DNA of 64,000 nucleotides from Pseudoips prasinana (GCA_951640165.1 OX621255.1:930001-994000), one strand, 5' to 3'. Positions 28,217 through 39,485 are shown, counted from the first letter of the stretch. The notes: generated by a model not told the origin, from the letters alone. A program made the numbers and translations.

Positions 28217-29150
28217 TAGATGTAAAAATTAAAATATTTAATGATAATTTACATAAAAAAAGGTGAAAGCACGAAAAGATATTTAAATGTGAAATGATAT
28301 TGTAAAGATCCAAAGTAATTAATGCGAAAAATAATAGTCCACAATTTAAACCGAATTTGAAGTTTAAAATTTAGCATTTCCGTGCTAGATTTTTACTTCT
28401 TGAAGTAACAATTGCGGCTAATTTAAAATATCTTTATATAGATGCAATAAGTCATTGTAAAGGTCTGTTTAAATAATATTGGAGAGCACTACCTATGGTT
28501 TTATGTAAGTTGCAGTTATATTAATTTACCTAACATGAAGCACGTCATCAGAAAACCAGCGCTGCAACGGTAATGTCGCAGCTAGTGCTGAGATGGGACC
28601 AATTCAGACTCGCACAGATAGCAATTAAGAACTTCTTTATGTGTACCTATATATTATTATTATCTGTGCTTGTTTACGGAATAAATATTTTTTTTCTTTT
28701 TTCTTTTCTTTTATCTAAATATTTATCCAGTAGTGGACAAGATCATTTACAATTGCCATTATTTCGCGAGTAACTTTCAATGGTACCGAGTTCATTAAAA
28801 TGAATACCAAACTAATAGGCCAAATTGAGCTTAATTCCTAATTACTAGCAACTTGGCTTAATCAAGACTTCAGTCCCTAAGTTATGAAGGTAATTTAATC
28901 CCCTAAGTACTTTGTTTCGTCGAAGTCCGTTTCACATTTCAGTTCTGGCAATTCTCCAAATAGTGTTAGCAGCGAATCTGAACAAATTACTTAATTAATA
29001 AGAATTATATGGGGTATGGGTTTTTAGTTAAACTAAAGTAATAATTATAACGTTACGTTTTATCGACATTTTTTTATACATTGTGCACCACATTAAAAAT
29101 TAATTATTTATTTATATTATTTATTGAAAACTTACAGCTACATACAATTT
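28217..29150. other. Unassigned AT-rich stretch
   Basis: No protein-like frame, no shared repeat and no inverted structure was recognised. The 66-codon frame near 28573 is low-complexity and looks like chance. Confidence 0.5.
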
Positions 29151-29153
29151 CCG

Positions 29154-29275
29154 GTACAGACGCCAGTACATCAAGCTACCCCAATGCCTTAACCATAATA
29201 TGCTTATGTGAAAAAGTTGAAAATATATAAAAGAATTTTACAGATTGGGGTAGCTGGATGTGCTGGCGTCTGTAC
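29154..29275. mobile_element. Small MITE, GTACAGACGCCAGC family, internally deleted
   Basis: Termini GTACAGACGCCAGTACATC and GGATGTGCTGGCGTCTGTAC are preserved, while the left inner arm is shortened. Confidence 0.8.
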
Positions 29276-29284
29276 AGTCTGTAT

Positions 29285-29370
29285 ATACATAGATGGTTGA
29301 CCACCAAAGTAGTTTAACTTTGAGTGTATCTGTGCTTCGGAGGCCACGTTAATCTGTGAGACAACTACCG
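29285..29370 (-). repeat. Interspersed repeat family G, fragment
   Basis: Reverse complement contains the family block around GCTTCGGAGGCCACGTTAA; diverged. Confidence 0.4.
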
Positions 29371-29437
29371 TCCATACGATTAAATACGCAGTTAATTGGT
29401 CGTCTAACGTTACTTACATAATAACGGTGAAGATTAA

Positions 29438-30005
29438 AACCAGCCAAGTGCGAGTCGGACTCGCCCATGAAGGGTTCCGTAGCAGCAAGTATTTCAGTTG
29501 ATTAAATGAAAGCAAATTAATATAAAAACTACGTGCTAGATCTGGTTCAAACCAATTTTCATTGTTAGTTTGCATGGTAATGTACATCGTATATATTTTT
29601 TAGCTTTATCATTCTCTTATTTTAGAAGTAACAGGGGGGGGGGGGGGGCACTCATTTTACCACTTTGGGAGTGTCTCTCGCGCAAACTATTCAGTTTCGA
29701 AAAAAATCATATTAGAAACTTCAATATCATTTTTGAAGACCTATCCATAGACATGTATCGGTAAGATGAAAAAAAATATATTTTCAGTTTTATGTATGGG
29801 GTCCCCCCAAAATTATTGCTCTTTTTCTATTTTTGTGTAAAAATCTTAATGCGGTTCACCGAATACATCTACTTACCAAGTTTCAACAGTACAGCTCTTA
29901 TAGCTTCGGAAAAACGTGGCTGTGACATACGGACGGACAGACAGACAGACATGACGAATCTATAAGGGTTCCGTTTTTTGCCGTTTGGCTACGGAACCAT
30001 AAAAA
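29438..30005 (+). repeat. Interspersed repeat family H, longest copy
   Basis: Runs from AGCCAAGTGCGAGTCGGACT to GGTTCCGTTTTTTGCCGTTT and GGCTACGGAACC. The ends GGGTTCCGTAG and CTACGGAACC are inverted relative to each other. It contains a run of 15 G at 29634-29648. Non-coding; class not assigned. Confidence 0.65.
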
Positions 30006-30171
30006 GGATCGAAAATTATTGAAATTGGAATTAAATAGGTTATGAAAGATTAGTTTGGTATAAGTTAAGATGAAAAATTCGAGTATAGAATAAGTAAATA
30101 ATAAACTTGTTAACAATTATGAACTACCACTGCGTAGCAATTCATATGGAATAAGGTAAGATTATTTTGAA

Positions 30172-30283
30172 ACTTCTTTACGCACGCTTGACTTGTGGAG
30201 TAAGCTGGTGAATGCGGGGTGAGAGCGTTACGACAAGTGTGAACGGGCGATGCGAACGGATTTTGAGAGGAAAATATTGACGA
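30172..30283. repeat. MITE-X fragment
   Basis: ACTTCTTTACGCACGCTTGA and GAGCGTTACGA match 26406-26480. Split from its other half near 30900-31025 by the SINE2 and MITE-Y insertions. Confidence 0.45.
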
Positions 30284-30488
30284 CAGGCCTATTGGTGTGG
30301 TTGGCTAATGGTTGCTTGACACACAGACAGATATTTGTGTATGTGAACATGTTTATTTATCCTGAGTCTGGGTGTTACTATACTAAGTATATATTTACAA
30401 AAGAAAAGTTGTATATGTAGTGTATCAGTTATCTGGTTTCTATGGTACGAGCTCTGCTTAGTTGGGGTTCAGATGGCCGTGTGTAAAA
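30284..30488 (+). mobile_element. SINE2, head partly deleted
   Basis: The tRNA-like head is missing its B-box region, but the body from CAGATATTTGTGTATG through TCTGGTTTCTATGG is intact. Confidence 0.75.
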
Positions 30489-30617
30489 TAAGTTAGTGAA
30501 GATAAAAAAAAAACTTGTGTGTACTTATGTACACGCGTTAGAAGTTATACTTCTTAATATACAACTTGAACATAGTTATCAATTTTCATACCACCTAGAA
30601 CTAACGTCATGCTGTTA

Positions 30618-30658
30618 TTTTTACGATGCGCGCGCATCGTGCGCGCGCATCGTAAAAA
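30618..30658. repeat. Perfect GC-core hairpin 1
   Basis: Arms of 19 bp (TTTTTACGATGCGCGCGCA and its exact complement) with a 3-base loop. Taking 18-bp arms, the central five bases are ATCGT. Confidence 0.9.
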
Positions 30659-30707
30659 TTCACTCTCATAAATTTTCATACCACCTAGAACTAACTTCAT
30701 GCTGTTA

Positions 30708-30748
30708 TTTTTACGATGCGCGCGCACGATGCGCGCGCATCGTAAAAA
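30708..30748. repeat. Perfect GC-core hairpin 2
   Basis: Arms of 18 bp identical to hairpin 1, with a central ACGAT, the reverse complement of the loop in hairpin 1. Confidence 0.9.
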
Positions 30749-31025
30749 TTCACTCTCATACCACCTAGAACTAACTTCATGCTGTTAAATTTTTTGGTGT
30801 CGGTGTGCGCGCGCATCGTAAAAATTCACTCTTATCATTTTTCTCCATCGCGCCAAAAGAAGTATAACTTCAAAAAGACAGGGAGTTATTTTTCATATAT
30901 TACAGTACAGGCAAGAGAGAACGCTGTCAGCTCACATTTTCTTCTCTCTTTCTCTCCTTGCCAGTTAAGTTTCCTATATCTTAGTTTTACTTCAGTCTTA
31001 CGTTCTAAAGCACACTCAACTTTTT

Positions 31026-31554
31026 CATTCAAAATTTCTTTCATGTCATGTCTTACAATGTATGCAAACAAACTGTCAGAACGTCAAAAAGGAAGTGACG
31101 TGCATTGAAATAACTCCATTAATTTTATTCATTGACATTATTCCATACGATTATTTGACACGTTGACAAAAACATCAATATTTTTGACGAGAACATTATA
31201 GCAATTAAGTCATCTGTCATACACATTAGTCCATAACCATTGATATAGAAAGAGCTGAAAACTGGAAGAACTTATCGCAGAGAACTGAAGTGAACCCTTT
31301 TCGTTTAGGTTATCTATGATTGAAAAAATACTTTTCATGAAACACAAGAGTAGATTTTCGTATAAAAGTAATTTCTACCAACTTAAAAAAGGAGAAGTTC
31401 TCAATTCGGTTTGGATTTTTTTGTGATTGTGCACCGAAAGCTCCCGCATTTCAGAACTGATTTACGTCGTTCATTTTTATTGCAAAGAAGCAGCTAGGAA
31501 GTTGAGCCCACAATAATAAAATTAACTTAGGTAATTAGTTTTTAAGCTCTAATA
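31026..31554. other. Unassigned AT-rich stretch
   Basis: No supported feature. Confidence 0.45.
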
Positions 31555-31815
31555 ATAATTATAATATATAGCTAAAATATAGTTAAAACTATAAATTTTG
31601 ATAATTAAACTTAATCATAATATCTTTGACAATAACTTAATACAAGCTAGCTAAATATCATTGCTTTCATAAATGTTTTCATACAATCCTTGCACCTAAA
31701 TATCTATGTTTCTAGAAATAATAATGTATACTTAGTTATATTACTACAAACACTATTTACAAGCGTTTTTTTTAAAGTGTACGTGAATAAAAACCTTATT
31801 TATTTTATTTTTCCT
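31555..31815 (+). repeat. Interspersed repeat family F
   Basis: Near-complete copy from AAAATATAGTTAAAACTATA to GTACGTGAATAAAAACC and a T-rich tail. Confidence 0.6.
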
Positions 31816-31839
31816 TTCAGAATATTTCACTGTCATCAA

Positions 31840-32098
31840 CTGTGTTTTCTGGCCCAGGAAGAATATCAGGGCCACTCCATACCCCCCCGTGTGTCTCTTA
31901 AAAGACGACTAAGGGATACACCAGGTAGTCGGGCAGAGGCGCCTCTTGTGTACTAAATACCGCCTAACTGTGGTCTCTAACTGGTATGTCAAGTGTGGTG
32001 ACTATGGCAAACCCTGCAAATGGCAAAGAATACTATGCAATAGAAACTTTTGGGGGAGGCTTTGTCCAGCAACGGACGATATCAGACTGAAGATGTAA
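31840..32098 (+). mobile_element. Short RTE-like derivative, second type
   Basis: 5' part with CGACTAAGGGATACACCA and a GGCAGAGGCGCC block. 3' end TTTTGGGGGAGGCTTTGTCC and AGCAACGGACGATATCAGAC. Non-coding; same type as 22627-22915 in opposite orientation. Confidence 0.5.
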
Positions 32099-32392
32099 CT
32101 AGTTTTCTACATTTTTAGATAGCAGCACAATACCTCTTTGTAATAGGGATGGTTGGATATTATAAGCTGGAGGTACGGCGTTAGCAAGGTATTTATTCGA
32201 AGTATTTCGAGGTAGGTTAAATAATCCTAGTATACTAGACTCAATGAGGCTGCTCGTTCCAAACACCAGGTTGCGGCAGGCGCCGAGGGCACGGCTTTTT
32301 GACGTCTCGGTGGCGCGTACTAACATTGGTAAATTCACACCGGTGGCAAGAGGCATACGAGTAATAAACAGCGCCTCACAAAGAGTGGACAT
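32099..32392 (-). pseudogene. Unidentified 97-codon frame, possibly element-derived
   Basis: An open frame of 97 residues with ordinary amino-acid composition, including a SRALGACRNLVFGTSSLIES stretch. I do not recognise the family. It has no partner in the window and no splice-site pair that I can argue for. It sits between RTE- and SINE-derived sequence, so a decayed mobile-element coding piece is more likely than a host exon. Confidence 0.3.
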
Positions 32393-32639
32393 TTTTAATT
32401 GTTCATTGGCGGAGTTCGTGACTTTGGATTTACTTGGTTATAATTAGTAATATTGTTCGCATTATCGCATTGGGTACAAAACCTGTTCTGATAATGTTTA
32501 ATAAATTAAATAAATAAATAAAATACGCCCTTAGAAAGTGCTTATAGAAAAAAAATACCAGTGTGGAGAACCACACTGTTATTTTTGTTATAACTTCAGA
32601 ATTTACAAAATGCTTAGCATTGAATATTTTACTCCCCAG

Positions 32640-33000
32640 TAATGTCTTCTTGATCAATTTCGGCTACGGCGATCAGTCTCAATGGAGACCAGCCATCTAT
32701 CCGGGACATATTATAGTGCACAAGTGTGTGCGCAGATACAGATACACTTTTTATTCCATCACTCTCATAATCCGTTGGGGCAACTGGCAACCGGAAATAG
32801 GTCGGGTCAGGATTGACGGCTTTATGTGCTGTGGGAGGCATGGGGGTTTAAAAATACCGCCAACTCCCAAACCCTGGACTGATACTAAGAAATTGTTCTT
32901 TACAGAAATATTTTAAAACATATTTTTGGCCTGATCGGGGATTAGAACCCAGGACTTCACTATCTGCGGCTGAACACGCTACTCCCAGGTCAACAAAGCA
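32640..33000 (-). mobile_element. SINE4 (tRNA-derived), diverged
   Basis: Minus-strand copy with the TCTCAATGGAGACCAGCC, TATTCCATCACTCTCATAAT and ACTGATACTAAGAAATT blocks. The B-box region is degraded (GATTAGAACCCAGG). Confidence 0.75.
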
Positions 33001-33023
33001 GTTATTACTTACTATATGTACTA

Positions 33024-35040
33024 TATGTAATATGTATTTGATAGGACTACTAAAAGGAACACATTACAGCGTCTTTCATCGCTTCCCAGCCCTAACTATT
33101 CACAATTTAATTTTAATCAATTCTCTGCTTGTGATGTTAAGAAAAGCATACTATCAATCACATCCAATTCTATTGGAAGTGATTGTATCAGTCGTAATAT
33201 GATCCTCCCAATACTTGATGAGATCCTACCTGTCCTTGTTCATATCCTTAACTTCTCAATTTCCAGCGGTACTTTTCCCTCGGCTTGGAAAACTGCACAA
33301 ATTACTCCACTACCTAAAAAACCTAATCCTTCTTCCTTTTCTGACTACCGGCCCATATCCATATTACCTTTCCTATCCAAAGTCCTAGAGCGTCTTATCC
33401 ATTCCCAATTGAGTTCATTCCTGTGTAAAAATTGTCTCCTTAATCCGTGTCAGTCCGGGTTCCGTCCCGGCCACAGTACAACCACAGCCTTGGTCAATAT
33501 TACGGATGATATACGACTGGGCATGGAGTGTGGAAAGTTGACGGTGCTTGCGCTGCTAGATTTTAGCAACGCATTCAACACCGTGGACTTTGACATTCTG
33601 CTTGGCATACTACGCTCTCTTAACATATCTCCAACGGCAATTGATTGGTTTCGTAGTTACCTGTTTGGTCGTCGGCAACGTATTCGCATCGAAGAGTCTT
33701 ATTCTTCTTGGTGCTATACTAGTGCAGGCGTGCCACAGGGTGGCGTTTTATCTCCATTACTGTTCACGATATTTATAAATTGTATTTCCTTTAATTTAAC
33801 TTCTTCCTACCACCTTTACGCAGATGATCTACAAATTTATACTCAGGCATCTGTAGAACGACTTAGTGAAGCAATAAGTATCATCAATAATGACTTAGGC
33901 CGGATAAGTCTATGGAGTGCGGAACATGGTCTTACGGTGAACCCCATTAAAACCCAGGTTATTGTGATTGGTAGTTCACGCATGATATCCAAGGTCGACT
34001 GGTCACAGATCCCCCAGATTATCTTTAACAATACTTTAATACCTTTTAGTGATAATGTAAGAAATCTGGGGGTTTACTTCGACAAAACTTTTTCATGGGG
34101 TCCACAGCTCGAGCAAACTAGTCGCAAATTATATGCGGCAGCAGGTTCCTTGCGAAGAATGCGTAATTTCCTTCCAACCGCCACTAAAATTGCACTAGCT
34201 CAATCTCTTCTTTTTCCCATCCTTGACTATGCTGCTGCCAGTTATCTTGACCTTACAGAGGACAAACTTGATAAACTCGAGCGCCTCCAAAATTTCTGTA
34301 TTAGATTCGTATTTGGACTCCGCAAATACGATCACGTCACCGAATTTCGTAAAAAACTCGAGTGGTTACCAATCCGACTTCGCCGTAATACTCACATACT
34401 TTGTCTCCTTTACAATATTTTGTTTAATCCAACAGCTCCTATTTACCTTAAGCAACGGTTTGAATTCGTTTGTGATACACATTCTAGGTCTTTGAGATCA
34501 TCAGAGAACTTAAAACTACATATTCCAGTGCACTCTACAGATTTTTATGATAAATCTTTTTCTGTCCAAGCAGCTCGGCTATGGAATTTACTTCCTGTAG
34601 AAATAAGACGTGCACAAACTCTGACCTCATTCAAAATTTCTTTAAAAAAACACTTTTTATCGCTTTAAATCATCTTCATAATTTATGTTTTTTATCTCAT
34701 AACTGCTTTTTGTAACCTCCTTTTTCAAAACTCCTTAATTGAATAGATGTATAATATTTTGTATGTATAGTATATTATTATAGTATAGTATTATTAGTAT
34801 TTAAAATATAAGTATGTTTATGTAAATTGTATATAAGTACATAACTTTGAATACTTGACTGTACACTTACAGCTACTGCCTTTTCTAACTTACTGTTTTC
34901 CTTGTCCACCCAACGGTTGTCTGGAAGAGATTGCTACAAAGCAATAAGACCGCCGATTGTACCTGTATTTACTTATTTTAAGTCATGTATTGTTTCTTTT
35001 GGTGCAATAAAGTGTACTCTATCTATCTATCTATCTATAT
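33024..35040 (+). CDS. LINE-A: CR1/L2-group reverse transcriptase, 5'-truncated
   Basis: An intact frame of 489 codons from the first ATG (33199) to TAA at 34666-34668; the same frame is open upstream to about 33024, so the ATG is internal. It encodes the RT half of a non-LTR protein: LLDFSNAFNTVD at about 119-130, GVPQGGVLSPLLF at 177-189, catalytic YADD at 207-210, then the C-terminal region with KLERLQNFCIRFVFGL-type sequence. YADDLQIY is usual in CR1/L2-related clades (Daphne/Crack-like); exact clade uncertain. The endonuclease and any ORF1 are missing. The 3' UTR has a TGTCTGGAAGAGATTGC hairpin word and ends in a (CTAT)n tail at 35018-35038. CTATATGT on both sides may be the target duplication. 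No internal break was seen, so it is fairly young. Confidence 0.85.
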
Positions 35041-35515
35041 GTGCATAAAAATATCGATTCTTTCTGTAAAAGGAGCGATACACATAATGTAAATACTAGA
35101 TTTAAGAATAATCTCATATTGCATACTACCCGCCCGTCTCCAGAAAATAAGTAACTCTTTTATGGGGCAATGTATAAGATTCTATAACAAACTTCCCAAT
35201 GATATTAGAGAATTGTCTACGAATAAGTTTAAAAGAATATTAAAGCCAAATTGTGTAGCAGGGCAAATATTACAAAATTTCAGATTATTTAAGTGATAAA
35301 AGTGCTTGGGATTGAGTTGTTCTGAGTCAACACACATGCTTGTAATTAATATTAAGTATATTTTATTTAAAAAAAGGATTCCTACTGAGTTTTCTGGCAG
35401 TGTTTTTCAGTAGCTGCCACGTCATGCACTGCACGGTAGGGTAAAAAATATGACGATTCTACATAAATGTAAATTTTTTACGGAATAAATGATTGTTGAC
35501 TTTGACATTGACTTT
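35041..35515 (+). pseudogene. LINE-B C-terminus and 3' UTR
   Basis: The frame near 35155-35297 reads IRFYNKLPNDIREL...NKFKRILK, the usual end of a Jockey/CR1-type LINE protein, followed by a 3' UTR with TGCACTGCACGGTAGGGTAA. The upstream part (TTCTTTCTGTAAAAGGAG) is shared with 47150 (complement) and 49590. 5'-truncated. Confidence 0.65.
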
Positions 35516-35520
35516 GAGTA

Positions 35521-36415
35521 AGGCTTACTGCCTCGTTGGTGTATTCAGTGCCACAATATTTTCCTCTACATCCTTGTTTTGGCAATCAGTCCAATCATAA
35601 ATCACGATACCAATGATGTTGTGTAATAAGCGCAATAATTAATCACACGGTGGACATCCGCGCACGTGCGGGGGACAGCGCGTTATGAGAATGTGATGCC
35701 GCTGGACAACTACATATACATACCGTTTCTACGAATGGATTACATGGAGTAGATACGTATACTGCCTATTGAAGACTATACGTGTAGCAGTGAACTATAT
35801 CTGGCTGACGGTGTAAGCTTAAAACTGACAAACTACCCTGAAAATTCCAACTACCTACTAATTCATCCAATTTGGATAAAAAACGTCGTTAAAGTATGCT
35901 TCTTACTTTGAAAATAACAAACTTCGCTCACATTAATTTTAATCCGCATAATCCTTCTTTCTTTACCCCAGCAGCCTAGGTTCTGTGTTAATTAATCAGT
36001 AATCTATCAGGACAAAACTAAGTATTGATATATGTATGCTTATGTAGATATGTCTACTTCCCATTCTACAATGCGACACATCCGTCACTAAAGAACCGCC
36101 CTCGTGAAGATGTCAGTACGTGATAAAGACAAAGCATAAATACGAAAAGGCTCGAATAAGCCGAGTTACGACAAGTTTTACGGGCGCTCCACACTAAAAA
36201 TAAAAAGCTGACGTTGTGGGCTGGAGGGGACGTTAAAACTGCGGGATTGCTAACAAGAACTCGACTATAACAAATGTATAATGAAACTAACATGTCACTC
36301 TTTGCGAGGAGAGCTTATGTTGTGAATACGGCCAACAACTGAGGCTGGTTCACATGCGTTTAGCTAATAATAAAAAAAATAATTACAATTGACATTAGAA
36401 AAATCATTTACTAAC
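35521..36415. other. Unassigned stretch
   Basis: No repeat shared with the window and no protein-like frame. The 75-codon minus frame at 36066-36293 has a Cys/Ser/Leu-rich composition and no recognisable motif; I treat it as chance. Confidence 0.45.
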
Positions 36416-36419
36416 TTAT

Positions 36420-36600
36420 CGTATGGGCAGTGGTTACTCTAGTGTCAGAGTTGTTCAGGCCGCCCAGTAGGCCTTTGTTGCCTAATGGCTACAACTGGGA
36501 CCGACAGCTAAACGTACTACACTTTGGCGGTCACCCGTCTATGGACTGACCGTGAGCCTAGTTGCTTAACATCGCCAATCACTTACAGACTGGTGGTGAG
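36420..36600 (+). repeat. Interspersed repeat family G
   Basis: Good copy: GTATGGGCAGTGGTTACTC, GTAGGCCTTTGTTG, TTTGGCGGTCACCC and TAGTTGCTTAACATCGCC in the family order. Confidence 0.6.
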
Positions 36601-37299
36601 AAATCATTAATAATATCGTCATTGTTAATACTGACTGGCTCCACTCCAATATTTTATTTTATTGACGTAAATAAATATAAAAAAAACTATTATTTTTTTA
36701 GGTTTTGTTTAGCATTAGCTTCACTCATGCTTAGTTAAGTAGTTCCATGTTAAGACTATTTTACTTAAGATGTGGATAACGATGTGGGTTACTCACTGAC
36801 AAATCCTATAAACTATAACTTAGCTGTTAAGAAAAGTGTGTAACCGTTTGTATTCCTGAACAAATAAATATAGCCAGTTAGGTTTAGGTTTAATGAAAAT
36901 TTAATATCAAAAGAACAATTACAGTTCACTTATATGAGAATTGCAAAGAATTACAAATGCTTGTCGTCTTGTGATAGCATACATAAAATAAATGTAAACA
37001 TAAATATAACTAACTAAAATACCACACAAAAACTTAACAATTATTGATTACAAACTAATTACTGTTGTAGGCAGAACTAAAAACTGGCCAGCTACTCATC
37101 ATCAGAATACCCACCTTCGTTTTCGTATTGTGTCGTGTAGTTGCTAAGTAAGGTGCGTGTGTGTGCCTGTATGTGTAAGAATCAAATTGTACCTGTTTAC
37201 GTTTAGTATATCTAAATTTTACTTCAGTCGTGTAGTTTAAAGAACACTCGTTGTATTTATTATTAATGTATTCAATTATATGTATTGTGTGATCCAATT

Positions 37300-37365
37300 G
37301 TGAAGATCATTGGGGGAGGCCTTTGTCCGGCAGTGGACGTCTTGCGGCTGATATGATGATATTTT
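37300..37365 (+). repeat. RTE 3' tail fragment
   Basis: TTGGGGGAGGCCTTTGTCCG ... GGCTGATATGATGATAT, about 65 bp, is the extreme RTE 3' end. It lies next to a MITE-X-like word at 37200-37250. Confidence 0.7.
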
Positions 37366-37769
37366 GTATTGTTCCAAGAGAAATGCTTTAAGTGAACGAC
37401 CAGCGACAAAGCATATTATTATCATTAACGGTCATTAAAATCTGATACATCCTAACACCCGACTATAACGACGTCAGATTTACAGTCAGAATATAAAAAG
37501 TCGGCAAAGAGTGAATAAAATTCCAATGATGCTGTCGCCGAGATTTGAACGCAGTATTTTTTCGCTTGCGGCCAATAAACCAACAAGGTAGTCTTTTAGT
37601 TTATTTCGAACTAGCTTCCGCCGCGCCTCACTTGCTCCATAAAAGAAGCTTTAGTTTCTCAAAGTTCAAGTTATTTTCTTAAGCTTCAGCTTCTACGGTG
37701 TAACAATCTGTACAAACTTACAGATAGAGTTCTATAGTATTTCTATAAAGTGTTTCTGGCCATATTTTC

Positions 37770-37830
37770 CAATCTCAATGGAGACTAGCCAACTTCAAAA
37801 ACAATTATAATACACAAAATAATACGACAA
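37770..37830 (-). repeat. SINE4 fragment
   Basis: TCTCAATGGAGACTAGCCAA followed by an ATAATACACAA word matches the SINE4 3' region. Confidence 0.5.
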
Positions 37831-37867
37831 GATTGGTGAATCATCACAGAACTTTAAAAGTCACGGG

Positions 37868-38375
37868 TAGTGTTGAAAATGACTAAAGTGACTGAATTAG
37901 ACTGACTGTCATTTACGGTCAAATTTGTCATTAACTGTCAAAAATTGTCATTTTCAGTCAATTTGATTTCAGTAATATTTTAGTACCTTTTAAGTTTTTG
38001 TCGTTGATAAAAGTCTACAACTTCTAAATTGAAACAAAAAGTGGTTTTTATGACTTCTAGTATTATTATATAGTGGTAATCATTTACATGCATTAATAAT
38101 AATCATGCGTGCATTTAAGACAAAATGGCAACGTCGCATCGCCTCGCGCATCGACGTTGATGTCGTCTTATCCTCTCATGATATAATACAAAATAAAACG
38201 TTGCTTCATTTAAACTTGCATATAAATTGGGTACCTAAATAAATAAATAATTGGGTGGTAGTCGAGAATAGACAATTATATTTGAGTCAAATTGACTGAA
38301 TTTGACCGTAAATGACCGGTCATTTAAGGTTTATGACAATTGTGACTAGTCATAATCAGTCATTTTACATCTCTA
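37868..38375. mobile_element. hAT-like MITE, copy 1
   Basis: 508-bp non-coding element. Imperfect inverted ends TAGTGTTGAAAATGAC and (complement of the right end) TAGAGATGTAAAATGAC. Flanked by a perfect 8-bp duplication GTCACGGG at 37860-37867 and 38376-38383, the size produced by hAT transposases. Both ends are dense in TGACTG/CAGTCA words, likely transposase-binding repeats. About 90% similar by eye to the copy at 45250-45737. Confidence 0.85.
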
Positions 38376-38383
38376 GTCACGGG

Positions 38384-38890
38384 GGTGCAATAACAACAAT
38401 TTTCTAAGCTACTACTTTGTTCTTCCAGAAAAAACTCATACCTAAACAATTTTTGGCCCATGATTGAATCAAGACTTTCTTTTCTACTCACTCGTGAACG
38501 GGTGCTGCTTGCGGTAACTGGTCGAACTGCTGTTGGGGTAACAGCATTTCGACTAAAATATTTTTTTTCATACAGTTGTCGCCTCTGGCAGACTTCGTGT
38601 GACTTGTTAATTTTGTAAATGTTCGCGGATGTAACCACCGTTTTCTCGTCTAGCAAGAGGTTATTCTAATTACTTGAGTGAAATTTAATATTATTGTTTA
38701 TTATCTCACAATTATTTTGATTCATTAGATGACAACGGTTATGTGTGTGCATTAGAGATTAGAGAGGCTATTCATTTTGCTTGTTATGTAATTTCATTTT
38801 TTTTAATACGGATATGTTTTTTTTATTCCTTTTCTGTGTAAAATATGGAGTGTAAAGATTCTGAAATAAAGATTTATTATTAGTCTACAT
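38384..38890. other. Unassigned stretch with a 98-codon minus-strand frame
   Basis: The frame at 38360-38656 (-) has a basic, Ser/Arg/Thr-rich composition and looks protein-like but has no motif I recognise. It runs into the right end of the hAT-like MITE. It may be a decayed element or a chance frame. Confidence 0.3.
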
Positions 38891-38894
38891 GATA

Positions 38895-38985
38895 TCCATC
38901 ACAATGTACCTAATAAAATACAAGCTTGACAAGTACACGTGTATGTTAATACCCTAGTGCTGAATAAATTTCATTATTTCATTAT
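38895..38985 (+). repeat. LINE 3' UTR family E, fragment
   Basis: CTTGACAAGTACACGTGTATG and GTGCTGAATAAATTTCATTA match 41015-41205 and the complement of 58195-58440, with a (CATTATTT)-like tail. Confidence 0.6.
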
Positions 38986-39109
38986 GGTCACGCTATCGCT
39001 AGACACAGTAGCATAGTCTATGAGTTTCTTCAGTGCTGAGTTATATTGAGGGTTGATATCAGTTAGAAGCCGTTTTCAGTGTGTCAGTGACATTTTAACT
39101 GACTGCACG

Positions 39110-39300
39110 TGTGGCGCAGCGGCTAAGACAGGCACTTCGCCGCTTCGTGTCCCGGGTTCGAATCCCGCGCAGGATAACTATTTGTGTGACCCATAAATAG
39201 TTATTCTGGTCTAGTCTGGGTGTACTTTGCGTCCGTCAATTATATGTTTGTAAAGTATCCCACGACAGGATTAAATTCCCTAGTGCGGGCGTTGTCTTAA
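39110..39300 (+). mobile_element. SINE3 (tRNA-derived)
   Basis: tRNA-like head GTGGCGCAGCGGCTAAGACA and B-box GGGTTCGAATCCCGCG, then a body starting TATTTGTGTGACCCATAAAT. It ends in the CGGGCGTTGTCTT block also seen at 2518-2655. Confidence 0.8.
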
Positions 39301-39485
39301 AAAAACAGACACAGTAACAAAGTATATGAGTTTGTTTATTGCTAACTTATAAAGAGGGTTGATATCGGTTAGAAGCTCTTTTCAATGTGTCGGTAACATT
39401 TTAACTCCTAAGCAGCAACCCTGAAGAACTGTACTGCATCCATAACACAGTTCAACTAATTATTTTGAACCAAAAACACACAAAC

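Larger units (their letters stand above)
30505..30870. mobile_element. MITE-Y with internal tandem expansion
   Basis: Ends in AGAAGTTATACTTCT (left) and AGAAGTATAACTTC (right). The unit beginning ATACCACCTAGAACTAAC and ending AAAAATTCACTCTCAT is present about three times (near 30589, 30677 and 30759), each with a GCGCGCGCATCGT core. The copy at 39486-39694 has the unit once, so it was amplified here. Two perfect hairpins result. Open frames across it are by-products of the repeats. Confidence 0.75.

Noticed and set aside
30588..30833. CRISPR-like array
   Set aside because: Three repeat units with internal palindromes but no spacers, in an animal genome; it is an amplified MITE unit.
30496..31108. 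Two plus-strand frames of 90 and 109 codons
   Set aside because: They are produced by MITE-Y tandem units and hairpins; repeated peptide mirrors repeated DNA and there is no start or motif.
38360..38656. Host exon on the minus strand
   Set aside because: No recognisable domain, no defendable splice sites, and it overlaps the hAT-like MITE end; kept only as an unassigned stretch.
39110..39180. Possible tRNA gene (A-box and B-box present)
   Set aside because: The sequence continues into a SINE body also found elsewhere, and the acceptor stem does not pair; it is a SINE head. The same applies to the heads of SINE1, SINE2 and SINE4.
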